From Desulfarculales bacterium UBA702 (GTDB lineage Bacteria > Desulfobacterota > Syntrophobacteria > Syntrophobacterales > Syntrophobacteraceae): a stretch of DNA of 64,000 nt. The notes beneath the pieces are model-generated. The model did not search any database and was not told the DNA's origin. It was given only the letters and a program-made list of their open reading frames with translations. The stretch lies in NCBI GenBank assembly GCA_002298165.1, contig DBMI01000095.1, forward strand, positions 29,908 through 93,907, given 5' to 3'. Positions 17,697 to 25,485 of this stretch are shown piece after piece. Position numbers and translations under genes: made by a program. Every line of letters begins with the position of its first letter. Position 1 is the first letter of the stretch.

Positions 17697-19730
17697 ATGC
17701 AGAAAACCACGGAGCAGGGCACTGCGATAATTGCCTGGATCTCATGGATCATTGCGTTGGTTGTGACATTGTCATTTCCATCGATATATTTTGCCATCTC
17801 CTATCAGTACCAGGTGGCTGCACTGGAAGCTGAAGTTGAAATTAATGCTCTAATTGTCACCAGGTTGATCAACGTTAACCCTAGCCTATGGCGTTATGAA
17901 GAGGTCAGGCTTGCCGACGTATTGGAGCGCCAACCCGAAAGGGGTGTCAAAGAACTTAGACGCATAGTGGATAAATCTGGAACGGTGGTGTTTACCGGCC
18001 GGGAAACTCTTGATTATCCCATTTTGACCAAGTCCGAACAACTTTTCGATGCCGGAAATGCAGTCGGGAGTATTTCGATAAGCCGCTCTCTTCGTCCTTT
18101 GCTCATCCAGACCGCAGCGGTTGGGTTGCTTGGCTTGATACTGGGTTTTGGAATCTTCTTTGGTATACGCATCTTTCCACTCAAGGCACTTCGCCGGGCT
18201 CTCGATTCTCTCCATAACGAAAAGGAGCACCTGTCAGTTACTCTGCAAAGTATCGGCGACGGCGTCATTACAACCGATGCGCAGGGCAGAGTAGTGCTCA
18301 TGAATGGGCAGGCTGAGAAACTCACGGGCTATAAGCAAGGGGAAGCTTCGAACAGGCCTATTGCGGAGATTTTCAGAACCAGCATCGAGAGAACAGGCGC
18401 GCCCGGGGAAAACTGCGTTGAAAAGGCCCTGCTTATTGGAGAAAAAGTCGACAATCCGGAAGATACAGTTCTGGTGGCAAAAGGTGGCACGGAGAGGATC
18501 ATATCGGAAAGCGCGTCCCCAATTCGCGACAAATTCAATCTGATAACAGGGGTAGTGCTCGCATTCAGGGATATAACGGAAAAAAATATAATGCAGGCGG
18601 AGCTGTTAAAAGCTCAGAAGATAGAATCTATTGGGGTGCTCGCCGGCAGCATAGCTCATGATTTTAACAATATTCTAACCGCAATCGTCGGCAACGTAAC
18701 AATGGTCAAGGCATGGCTAAAGCCGAATGATAGAATTCATGACAGGTTGACCAAAGTTGAACAGAGTGCCATGCGTGCCGAAGGCCTTACCCGCCAGCTC
18801 TTGACCTTTTCCAAAGGGGGTATGCCACGGAAAAGCACGATCTCAATCGAGCGCTTGCTAAAAGATTCGATCAGCCTCATATTGCGGGAAACCAACATAA
18901 AGTGCGAGTACTACTTTCCCGACGACCTTTGGCCTGTTGAAGCCGACGAAACCCAGCTAAGCCAGGTAATTAACAATCTTGTAATCAATGCGCAGCAAGC
19001 GATGCCGGATGGCGGAAAGCTTTCCATTTCCTGCAGCAATATGGAGATCGGCGCTGACGAATTGCCGACACTCAATTCCGGCAGGTACGTAAAAATAGCC
19101 GTTCAAGACGAAGGAATAGGCATACCAAAGGCGAATATAAATAGGATCTTTGATCCATACTATTCCACAAAAGAGAGGGGCCTTGGACTTGGTCTTACCA
19201 GCAGCTACTCGATCTTGAAGAGGCATGGCGGCCACATCGACGTGAGTTCGGAGGTCGGAGCGGGAACAACTTTCAACCTCTACGTTCCGGCTGGAGAAGG
19301 ACTGATAGTCGTGCAGAATGAGGAACAGGAGAATGCGTCTTGTGGAAAGGGACGAATCCTGATCATGGATGACGAAGAAATAATTCTGGATGTACTGGGG
19401 GCAATGCTGACGAGTCTTGGCTACGAGGTCGCGTGTGCCAAACATGGGGCCGAGGCCATAGAACTATATAAGATAGCACTTTCCGCGGGCTATCCCTTTC
19501 ACGCGATAATAATGGATCTAACAATACCAGGCGGAATGGGCGGAAAAGATGCAGTAAAGAAACTGCTCGAAATTGATCCTGATGCCAAAGCTATCGTATC
19601 GAGCGGTTACTCTAACGATCCTATTATGGCCAACTACAAGAGCTATGGATTCAAGGGGGTTGTGGCCAAACCTTACAAAATCTCTGTGATGGGCAAGGTC
19701 CTGCACGATATAATTCAAGATAACTCCTAA
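17697..19730 (+). CDS. Hybrid sensor histidine kinase with receiver domain
   Basis: 677 residues. TM1 (about 10-35), a small periplasmic sensor region (35-135), TM2 (about 138-160, AVGLLGLILGFGIFFGI), a PAS domain (about 180-300), HisKA with phospho-acceptor H321 in GSIAHDFNNIL, a HATPase_c domain (N-box NLVINAQQAM, G1 DEGIGIP, G2 GLGLGL), and a C-terminal receiver (570-677) with phospho-acceptor D607 in IIMDLTIP and Lys in VVAKPYK. The HDFNN-type H-box is shared with NtrB-like kinases of delta-proteobacteria. It is co-transcribed with the PstS-like protein, which may present ligand to its periplasmic part. No response regulator or output protein adjoins it. Confidence 0.92.
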   Translation: MQKTTEQGTAIIAWISWIIALVVTLSFPSIYFAISYQYQVAALEAEVEINALIVTRLINVNPSLWRYEEVRLADVLERQPERGVKELRRIVDKSGTVVFTGRETLDYPILTKSEQLFDAGNAVGSISISRSLRPLLIQTAAVGLLGLILGFGIFFGIRIFPLKALRRALDSLHNEKEHLSVTLQSIGDGVITTDAQGRVVLMNGQAEKLTGYKQGEASNRPIAEIFRTSIERTGAPGENCVEKALLIGEKVDNPEDTVLVAKGGTERIISESASPIRDKFNLITGVVLAFRDITEKNIMQAELLKAQKIESIGVLAGSIAHDFNNILTAIVGNVTMVKAWLKPNDRIHDRLTKVEQSAMRAEGLTRQLLTFSKGGMPRKSTISIERLLKDSISLILRETNIKCEYYFPDDLWPVEADETQLSQVINNLVINAQQAMPDGGKLSISCSNMEIGADELPTLNSGRYVKIAVQDEGIGIPKANINRIFDPYYSTKERGLGLGLTSSYSILKRHGGHIDVSSEVGAGTTFNLYVPAGEGLIVVQNEEQENASCGKGRILIMDDEEIILDVLGAMLTSLGYEVACAKHGAEAIELYKIALSAGYPFHAIIMDLTIPGGMGGKDAVKKLLEIDPDAKAIVSSGYSNDPIMANYKSYGFKGVVAKPYKISVMGKVLHDIIQDNS

Positions 19731-19809
19731 ACAAATCCTCGAATTAAAGTTCACTTATAACCCGACCCTAAACCCGCTGCATGATCTATCTGAATCAGCT
19801 TCGAATATC

Positions 19810-19842
19810 GTCATTCCCGTCAAGAAACGCTACGGGAATGAC
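19810..19842. repeat. REP-like hairpin (GTCATTCCCGT arms)
   Basis: Eleven-bp perfect inverted arms (19810-19820 and 19832-19842) with an 11-nt loop, 80 bp after the histidine kinase stop. The arm core GTCATTCCCG recurs in the larger inverted pair at 32221-32302. Confidence 0.7.
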
Positions 19843-19849
19843 CTTCATT

Positions 19850-19909
19850 AGGTTCGTGCCATTCAATTTTACTCAGGATTTTTCAAAAAACCTATTTAGG
19901 CAACAGCCC
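19850..19909 (+). repeat. Dispersed repeat, copy A
   Basis: Related, with scattered changes, to 22195-22253: both run from AGGTT..GTGCCAT.CAATTTT through a TTTTCAAAAA/TTTTGAAAAA segment to a C..AGCCC end. Copy A ends with GGCAACAGCCC, whose complement GGGCTGTTGCC recurs at 22031, 22299 and (same strand) 22568. Confidence 0.55.
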
Positions 19910-20014
19910 GTCAACAGAGAACCGCTCTCGGGAGAAATGAGTTGACTAGATGCTTTTTCCCTTGTTACCGTTTACGAAATCAATTCTCGGCCACAATGTA
20001 ACCTGGAGTAAAAA

Positions 20015-20626
20015 GTGCGTTTTTTTATTGCTCTTTTATTTGGTGTGTGTGTCCTGTTAGGCACGATCCTGCCGGCAATGGCGACGGGCGAAGCGGCGAT
20101 GACCCTTCGAAAAGCCAATTCGCTTTGCGAATTTACACCGCCGCAAACATTCCTTAACGGGAATTTTGTTGCAGACGAAATGGACCCCAGTTTCATTTTC
20201 GGCAAGATTAGCGATTTCACAAAATCCTTGTCCTGCTCGACTTCATGGCTGATTGAAGAGCGTGAGAAAGCCAGGCTTGAGTCGCTCGGCAACCAGTCGG
20301 CCCCCGTCGAATATACCCTCTATCTTGAACAGGACTGCGCCGGAAAAGTTATGTATTACGTTTTCGTAGACAGGTCCCAGGCCAACAATTCCCAGTGGCT
20401 CGAGTGGCGAAGGCAATTCCATAAGAGCAAGGCCGAGCCTGAATTCGGCTCAGCAATGGAAAATCTTGAAAAAGCGTCCATGGCCGGTTTTCCCGTCAAT
20501 GCCGAATTGCGATTCATCGAGGCTTCGGGTAATCTGGAATTGAAGAAACCGGAAGACACCCTGACAGGCGAACTGAAGTTAAAGCCCATATATGATTTGA
20601 AACAGGGAAAAGCCCTCCCGCGATAG
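20015..20626 (+). CDS. Exported protein of unknown function
   Basis: 203 residues from GTG 20015 with GGAG 7 bp upstream. A signal peptide (MRFFIALLFGVCVLLGTILPAMA) is followed by a soluble, moderately acidic domain with three cysteines (SLCEF, SLSCST, QDCAGK). I do not recognise a family. The C-terminal part has short alternating strands ending with LTGELKLKPIYDLKQ. It lies 94 bp upstream of the Tat-exported aldo/keto reductase and may share its transcript. Confidence 0.65.
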   Translation: MRFFIALLFGVCVLLGTILPAMATGEAAMTLRKANSLCEFTPPQTFLNGNFVADEMDPSFIFGKISDFTKSLSCSTSWLIEEREKARLESLGNQSAPVEYTLYLEQDCAGKVMYYVFVDRSQANNSQWLEWRRQFHKSKAEPEFGSAMENLEKASMAGFPVNAELRFIEASGNLELKKPEDTLTGELKLKPIYDLKQGKALPR

Positions 20627-20720
20627 AACCGACAAAAAGGCTCGACGCTATATGGTATGCGCGAACTGATCTGGTTCGCCGCACCGTGTGAATATCACGA
20701 TTTATCAAGGAGTCAGTCAA

Positions 20721-21938
20721 ATGTCAGAGAAGAAAGATGGTCTTACGCGCCGCGACTTCCTGAAAACTGTTGGTCTGGGCGGGTTGGCCGCAAGCGGTAT
20801 GGACTCCGCCAGGGCGATCACGGCCGGCGCTCAAAGCGCGGACAGGACCGCCCCCATGCCTCGACGCAAGCTGGGCAGGACGGGCATCGAAATGTCGATT
20901 CTGACACTGGGCGGGATGTTCGACACGGTGAATAACCAGCTTTTAATCCGACAGGCTGTCAACTGGGGTGTTAACTGCTTCGATACTGCCGAAGCCTACG
21001 GCAACGGCCTGAGCGAGGAAGGTTTCGGCCGCTTTTTTGCTAAAAATCCCGATGCCCGCAAGGAGATCATCGTCATAACAAAGCTCAAGGCCTCAACGCC
21101 GGAACATCTGAGCGAGGGAATCGACAAATGCTTAAAACGCCTCAATACCGACTATGTGGACCTCTTCTTCATCCATGGTGTTGGCGACCTCAAGGAGATT
21201 GATTCGCCCATGCGCGACTGGGCGGCCCGGACTAAAGCATCCGGGAAAATAAAGTTTTTCGGGTATAGTTGTCATTCCAACATGGAAGAGTGCCTTCTGG
21301 CATCGGCCAAAGCCGATTGGGTGGATGTAGCCATGTTTGCCTATAATTTCCGGCTGATGCATACCCCGAAGATGAAAGATGCAGTGAATGCATGCGGGGA
21401 TGCCGGCGTGGGGCTGATGGCCATGAAAACTCAGGGGGGCGGACCGGTAAAGGCCGAAAGCGAAGCCGAGGCCGCACTGATTGGCAAGCTCATGGAGCGC
21501 GGCTTTAATGATAAACAGGCAAAGCTCAAGGCGGTCTGGGAAAATCAAAAGATAGCGAGCATCTGTTCGCAGATGCCTAATCTCTACATCCTTTCCGCTA
21601 ATGTTGCCGCGGCTAAAGACCTGACCAGGCTCAGCGGTTCGGAACTGCGGCATCTTGAAAACTTTGCAGGCCAGACCCGCACAAGCTATTGCGCGGGGTG
21701 TGGTAACATTTGTGCCGAGGCGGTCGGCGGAATTATTCCGGTCAATGATGTGCTCCGCTGCCTCATGTATTACCGAGAATACGGCGAAAAAGATCTCGCG
21801 CGGGAATTGTTCGCCTCATTTCCTGGTGAAGTTCGCGATCGCCTTTGCAATACGGACTACACTACTGCAGAGCGAGTCTGTCCTCAGGGCTTGAAAATCA
21901 CGAGCCTCATGAAGGACGCTTCGCGGCTTCTGGGGTAG
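20721..21938 (+). CDS. Tat-type aldo/keto reductase with C-terminal Fe-S cysteines
   Basis: 405 residues from ATG 20721 (AAGGAG 8 bp upstream). The N-terminus carries a twin-arginine motif (TRRDFLKTVGLGGLAASG). The aldo/keto reductase barrel has the usual tetrad D88, Y93, K121 and H152 (FDTAEAYG, VITKLK, FFIHG). Near the C-terminus a cluster C324xxC327xxxC331 with a later Cys-Pro (RVCPQG) matches the 4Fe-4S extension found in a subgroup of these proteins. The reaction is likely an NAD(P)H- or electron-carrier-linked carbonyl reduction; substrate unknown. A Tat leader with a Fe-S cofactor suggests folding in the cytoplasm before export. Confidence 0.88.
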   Translation: MSEKKDGLTRRDFLKTVGLGGLAASGMDSARAITAGAQSADRTAPMPRRKLGRTGIEMSILTLGGMFDTVNNQLLIRQAVNWGVNCFDTAEAYGNGLSEEGFGRFFAKNPDARKEIIVITKLKASTPEHLSEGIDKCLKRLNTDYVDLFFIHGVGDLKEIDSPMRDWAARTKASGKIKFFGYSCHSNMEECLLASAKADWVDVAMFAYNFRLMHTPKMKDAVNACGDAGVGLMAMKTQGGGPVKAESEAEAALIGKLMERGFNDKQAKLKAVWENQKIASICSQMPNLYILSANVAAAKDLTRLSGSELRHLENFAGQTRTSYCAGCGNICAEAVGGIIPVNDVLRCLMYYREYGEKDLARELFASFPGEVRDRLCNTDYTTAERVCPQGLKITSLMKDASRLLG

Positions 21939-22110
21939 GACCGGAAGGTGCCGGAAAGGCTCAAAAATACGGGATCAATGTGGGTGGGCACAGCTTTATC
22001 GTCCCACCGTGTAGTTCCGGGCAGCAAAAAGGGCTGTTGCCCAAACTCATCCTTGAAATGGTCCGTCGTACAAATCTTGATGCCTTGAGAAGGTAAAACC
22101 ATCAACCGGA

Positions 22111-22180
22111 GAGCCGGGTGCGCGAGATCCGCATGCCCGGTTGGGAGCGGGGGCGCTACGATCCAATGCGCTGTTCCTAC
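22111..22180 (+). mobile_element. Group II intron relic: domains V and VI only
   Basis: Bases 22111-22143 fit domain V: lower stem GAGCCGGGT paired with GCCCGGTTG including the catalytic AGC triad (A-U, G-U, C-G), a two-base bulge, an upper stem GCG/CGC and a GAGA-containing loop. Bases 22144-22180 then form an imperfect domain-VI-like stem with an unpaired A and end in CCTAC, the usual type of intron 3' end. No reverse transcriptase or 5' domains are present, so this is a decayed fragment. Confidence 0.55.
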
Positions 22181-22194
22181 CCCTATCGTTAATC

Positions 22195-22253
22195 AGGTTG
22201 TGCCATCCAATTTTGATTAGCAGTTTTGAAAAAGCTTTTTGAGCAAAAGCCCC
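22195..22253 (+). repeat. Dispersed repeat, copy B
   Basis: Partner of copy A at 19850-19909; begins 15 bp after the predicted intron 3' end. Confidence 0.55.
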
Positions 22254-22405
22254 CAAAATCTTGCCACCCTGCATCTCACGTTAGGGCAAGGTCTCCCCGG
22301 GCTGTTGCCCAAAGGAAAACACCCAAAGACCGCCGTTAGGCAAAAACATCATTATGGCGAAGCCGAACCCAGGTGCGTGGAATTACAGTAGATATTGCGC
22401 ATCAA

Positions 22406-22491
22406 TGTAGGGTGAGCACAGGGTTTTTGAGCCCACCAAATGCTGCTCGGAATTGAATGGTGGGCACAACAAAACCTGTGCCCACCCTACA
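22406..22491. repeat. MITE-like imperfect inverted repeat
   Basis: Two arms of about 32 bp (22406-22437 and 22459-22491) are complementary with few mismatches, built around TGTAGGGTG.GCACAGG and CCTGTGCCCACCCTACA, with a 21-bp centre. Related words (GTGGGTGGGCACAG) occur at about 21980. No transposase is encoded, so this is a non-autonomous or REP-type element. Confidence 0.65.
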
Positions 22492-22895
22492 CTTTTTCCT
22501 GCTTCACAGGTATTTCCAACATCGTGGAAGGAAAGGAAATGCCTGGAAATCGAACGAAATTCCATTTGGGCAACAGCCTCTCCCGACCTTGTCGGCGGAT
22601 GCAACCGAAGGTCGCCAACAGTTATCAGTCCCTCATTTGTTAAGCATCTCAAATCCTTGAACTACCCGAATCACTTTGAACAAATTTGTAACTTTTCCCG
22701 CTGAAGAATTTCGTTATGAATGCTATTTTAGCTTGGGGTTAGTCTAAAACGAACCCGGCGGATCTTCCTTTTCGGCCAAGGGTGGGGTTTTGTCCTTTCC
22801 AGCGCACAACCATTCAATTAGAGCTGCACCACGTAGCACAAGAATTGCACTTAATGGAGAAACAAAATTCAACTTATTTCGAAAGGGTACACAAA

Positions 22896-23234
22896 ATGGA
22901 AAAACTTGAATTGCCCCTTGCGGCATGGCTTATCTTTGTTGGGTCCGCGCTTCTGGAGGTAGGAGGCGATGCTGTAGTGCGCAGGGGACTTGGCCGGTCC
23001 AGTTTTTTCATAATATTAGCCGGAGGGATAATGCTCGCTGCATACGGGCTGCTCGTAAACACAGTAAAATGGGATTTCTCGAAACTCCTGGGTGTCTATG
23101 TGGCCGTATTTGCATTGGTGAGTGTTATGTGTGGCCGGTTCGTGTTCGGGGAGAGTATACCGAATTCAACATGGGTCGGTTTGGCCATTATTATGGCGGG
23201 TGGCTTCGTCATTCAATTTGGCCACCTGGTTTGA
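22896..23234 (+). CDS. Small four-helix membrane protein, SMR/DMT-like
   Basis: 112 residues from ATG 22896 (AAAGGG 8 bp upstream). Four hydrophobic helices fill the protein: WLIFVGSALLEVGGDAVV, FFIILAGGIMLAAYGLL, YVAVFALVSVMCGRFVF and WVGLAIIMAGGFVIQF. A Glu in the first helix (LLEVGGD) recalls the functional Glu of small multidrug resistance proteins, and the fourth-helix motif WVGLAIIMAGG matches DMT-type carriers. Transport role and substrate are inference. It is 65 bp upstream of the kinase gene, same strand. Confidence 0.65.
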   Translation: MEKLELPLAAWLIFVGSALLEVGGDAVVRRGLGRSSFFIILAGGIMLAAYGLLVNTVKWDFSKLLGVYVAVFALVSVMCGRFVFGESIPNSTWVGLAIIMAGGFVIQFGHLV

Positions 23235-23299
23235 AGGTATGATATCATTGATCCGAAGGCAGATTTTAAAATTCCGACCAAACCGGGAGCGATCCGAAG

Positions 23300-24262
23300 A
23301 TGCCTGAAGCCGGAACGATTTTCGAGGAAAGATACAAGATAATTCTCCCGCTTGGACAGGGGGGATTCGGAGCCACCTATCTGGCGGAGGATCTTCAATC
23401 CAATCAGAAGGTCGTCATGAAGATGCCTCATATCTCTCAACTGGGAGACCCCGCGATCTACGAGCGCTTCAGGCGGGAGGTGGCGATCGGCAAGCTTTTG
23501 AACCACTCGGATGTGCCGGTTGCCCTGGCAATATCCGAGGGGAACCCGCCTTACCTTGTACTAAAATACGTCGAAGGCGTGTCGCTGGCAAATGTGCTGG
23601 TGGAGAAGGGGAAAATTGCCGTCCCCGAGGCTGTCAGGATGGTCGCAAATCTGCTTGACGCACTGCACTATTGCCATGAGAGAGGGGTTTATCACCGGGA
23701 CGTAAAACCTGAGAATCTTGTACTGGCCCCGGATGGGCACCTGAAAATCCTGGATTTTGGAATTGCTCTTATGGAGGGCTCCCCCCGTGTGACCTGGCGA
23801 GGTTTTTCGGGGCTCATGGGTACTCCGGAATACATGGCCCCCGAGCAGATCAAGGGGGAGCGAGGCGCGGCGAAAAGTGACGTATATGCAGTCGGATGCC
23901 TGCTCTACAATCTGCTGAGCGGTTCTCCGCCGTACACGGGCGATAACCCGCTTACCGTAATGTATCAGCACATGACCAAGACGCCTGAGCCCCTCATTGG
24001 CAAAGTGGCGGATTTGCACCCGGGAATCTGGGCTGCGATCAGGAGGGCCCTACGAAGGCGAAAAGAAGAACGCTATGAAACGGCGGAGCAGATGGCAAAT
24101 GATCTTCGTTTCCCCGAGAATGCGGACCTAAAGTGGATAGATGAACCCGACCCTCCAATGGCTGCCATCCTTCCAACCCAAAAAAACAACATGCTGATCT
24201 ACGGCGGCGCGGTACTGTTTGCAGTTTTGCTCGCAATTATCGTTCTTTTGCTTCGAAGGTGA
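23300..24262 (+). CDS. Membrane-anchored Hanks-type Ser/Thr protein kinase
   Basis: 320 residues. All main kinase motifs are present: Gly-loop GQGGFG (19-24), catalytic Lys K41 (VVMKMP), HRD at 132-134 with D134 (YHRDVKPEN), DFG at 152-154, GTPEYMAPE in the activation segment, and DVYAVGCLLYNLLSG. A single C-terminal helix (about 297-318) anchors it in the membrane with no extracytoplasmic sensor. The kinase is expected to be active. It ends tail-to-tail with the P-II gene, the two stop codons forming TGATCA with no spacer; a PP2C phosphatase lies just beyond. This neighbourhood makes P-II a candidate substrate. Confidence 0.92.
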   Translation: MPEAGTIFEERYKIILPLGQGGFGATYLAEDLQSNQKVVMKMPHISQLGDPAIYERFRREVAIGKLLNHSDVPVALAISEGNPPYLVLKYVEGVSLANVLVEKGKIAVPEAVRMVANLLDALHYCHERGVYHRDVKPENLVLAPDGHLKILDFGIALMEGSPRVTWRGFSGLMGTPEYMAPEQIKGERGAAKSDVYAVGCLLYNLLSGSPPYTGDNPLTVMYQHMTKTPEPLIGKVADLHPGIWAAIRRALRRRKEERYETAEQMANDLRFPENADLKWIDEPDPPMAAILPTQKNNMLIYGGAVLFAVLLAIIVLLLRR

Positions 24263-24601
24263 TCAAATCGCACTTATGCCTGTCTCGCCAGTGCGAATTC
24301 GAATCGCATTGCCGATAGGATACGTAAATATTTTTCCGTCCCCGATCTCGCCGGTGCGGGAAATCTCGATTATTTTCTCAATAACCTCATCCAGCATACT
24401 GTCGGATACCACCATTTCGATCTTTGTTTTCGGCAGCAGGTTTATATTGAGTTCAGTATTCCAGTTATCTTTGGTATGACCCTTCTGCAATCCACACCCG
24501 ATTGCTTCGGTTACCGTCATCCCCTTGATACCCAGTTGGCCGAGGCTCTCGAGTATCTCGGATATTTTGTTTGGCCTCAGAATACATTCAATTTTGGTCA
24601 T
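24263..24601 (-). CDS. P-II family signal protein with atypical T-loop
   Basis: 112 residues, the exact size of GlnB/GlnK. The B-loop (TGEIGDGKIF, 83-92) and C-loop (RIRTGETG) for ATP/2-oxoglutarate binding are intact, and the T-loop begins QKGHT as in GlnB. The uridylylated Tyr51 is replaced by Leu, Tyr46 by Asn, and position 49, phosphorylated Ser in cyanobacteria, is Thr. Loop length is unchanged. Uridylylation by GlnD is therefore unlikely and Ser/Thr phosphorylation possible. GAGGCGG precedes the ATG. It lies 16 bp downstream of the PP2C gene on the same strand, after the amino-acid permease, so nitrogen or amino-acid uptake control is plausible. Confidence 0.88.
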   Translation of the reverse strand: MTKIECILRPNKISEILESLGQLGIKGMTVTEAIGCGLQKGHTKDNWNTELNINLLPKTKIEMVVSDSMLDEVIEKIIEISRTGEIGDGKIFTYPIGNAIRIRTGETGISAI

Positions 24602-24617
24602 TTTACACCGCCTCGCA

Positions 24618-25409
24618 CTATTGTGGTATTTCGTTAATTTTAACCGTCAAGATTGTCATATTATCGTATCCGCCGCGCTTGTTTAGCTCGGCAACCAGTT
24701 CGGCAAGCTCCTTTTCGGTGTAACCTCGCTCCAGAAGAAATGACTTCAACTCCTCCGGCCTGGCATGCTCCAGGATTCCATCGGTAATCAGGCAGAAGAG
24801 ATCGCCCTGCTTCGTGTAACCCGAATAGAAATCCGGTACAAGCAAGGGTCCTTCACCAACCGACTTCAAAAGAATGTTTTTGTTTGGATGAACACTCGCC
24901 TCTTCGGGCGATATTAGTCCAAGACGCATCATTTTGCCGACGAGGCTGTGGTCCTTGGTCAATTGGATCATATCGCCGTCTCGCAGCAGCATGATCTTTG
25001 AATCGCCGACGTGAGTGATGAAAAACCTGTTTTTCGTCAGAAGCAATGTTGAAAGGGTACACTTCATATTGTGCGTTGAGCGGTGTGTCATACCAAGATC
25101 GTAGACGTGCAGCGCCGCATTGCCAAACGCGCTCTTCAGTCTGTCGGGAATTTTTTTGGAAAGATCTCCGAAATAATATTCCTGGAGCAAGACATTGACT
25201 GCCTCAGCGCTGGCGACCTCGCCAGCCGAATTGCCGCCCACGCCGTCCGAGACGGCAAAAAGACTCCCAAGCTGATTCAATACATTGTCGTCCGGGAGGT
25301 AAAAACCGAAATAGTCCTCATTGTTGGAACGGACGCTCCCCTTGTCCGAGAGCGCGCATACCTGCAATGAGTCCGGTCTGTCTTTCGTTCCGGGGGCTGT
25401 GCCGGCCAT
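24618..25409 (-). CDS. PP2C-family Ser/Thr protein phosphatase
   Basis: 263 residues from ATG 25409, chosen because GGAGG sits 9 bp upstream; a GTG at 25427 is the alternative. PP2C motifs are in order: SVRSNNEDYF, AVSDGVGGNSAGEVA, THVGDSKIMLLRDG, CLITDGILEH and GGYDNMTILTV, supplying the metal-binding aspartates. No membrane helix or fused regulatory domain, so a cytosolic stand-alone phosphatase of the Stp/PphA type. It lies between the permease and the P-II gene on one strand, 16 bp from P-II, and opposes the kinase encoded next door. It probably reverses that kinase's phosphorylations. Confidence 0.92.
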   Translation of the reverse strand: MAGTAPGTKDRPDSLQVCALSDKGSVRSNNEDYFGFYLPDDNVLNQLGSLFAVSDGVGGNSAGEVASAEAVNVLLQEYYFGDLSKKIPDRLKSAFGNAALHVYDLGMTHRSTHNMKCTLSTLLLTKNRFFITHVGDSKIMLLRDGDMIQLTKDHSLVGKMMRLGLISPEEASVHPNKNILLKSVGEGPLLVPDFYSGYTKQGDLFCLITDGILEHARPEELKSFLLERGYTEKELAELVAELNKRGGYDNMTILTVKINEIPQ

Positions 25410-25485
25410 TGAAATTGCCTCCAGCACGGAGGGGACCCCGTTTGAGGCCCCCCCGCACTAATGTTCGGATAGGAAAAATTTCAAC

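Larger units (their letters stand above)
21939..22895 (+). other. Repeat-rich gene-free region
   Basis: About 950 bp with no credible gene. It holds a group II intron relic (22111-22180), a dispersed repeat (22195-22253), three copies of a GGGCTGTTGCCCAAA-type word (22031, 22299, 22565 inverted) and a large inverted repeat (22406-22491). It looks like a place where small elements have accumulated. Confidence 0.6.

Noticed and set aside
21845..22096. Short frame before the intron relic as the 3' end of a maturase gene
   Set aside because: Its 83 codons overlap the 3' end of the aldo/keto reductase gene and show no reverse-transcriptase or maturase motif.
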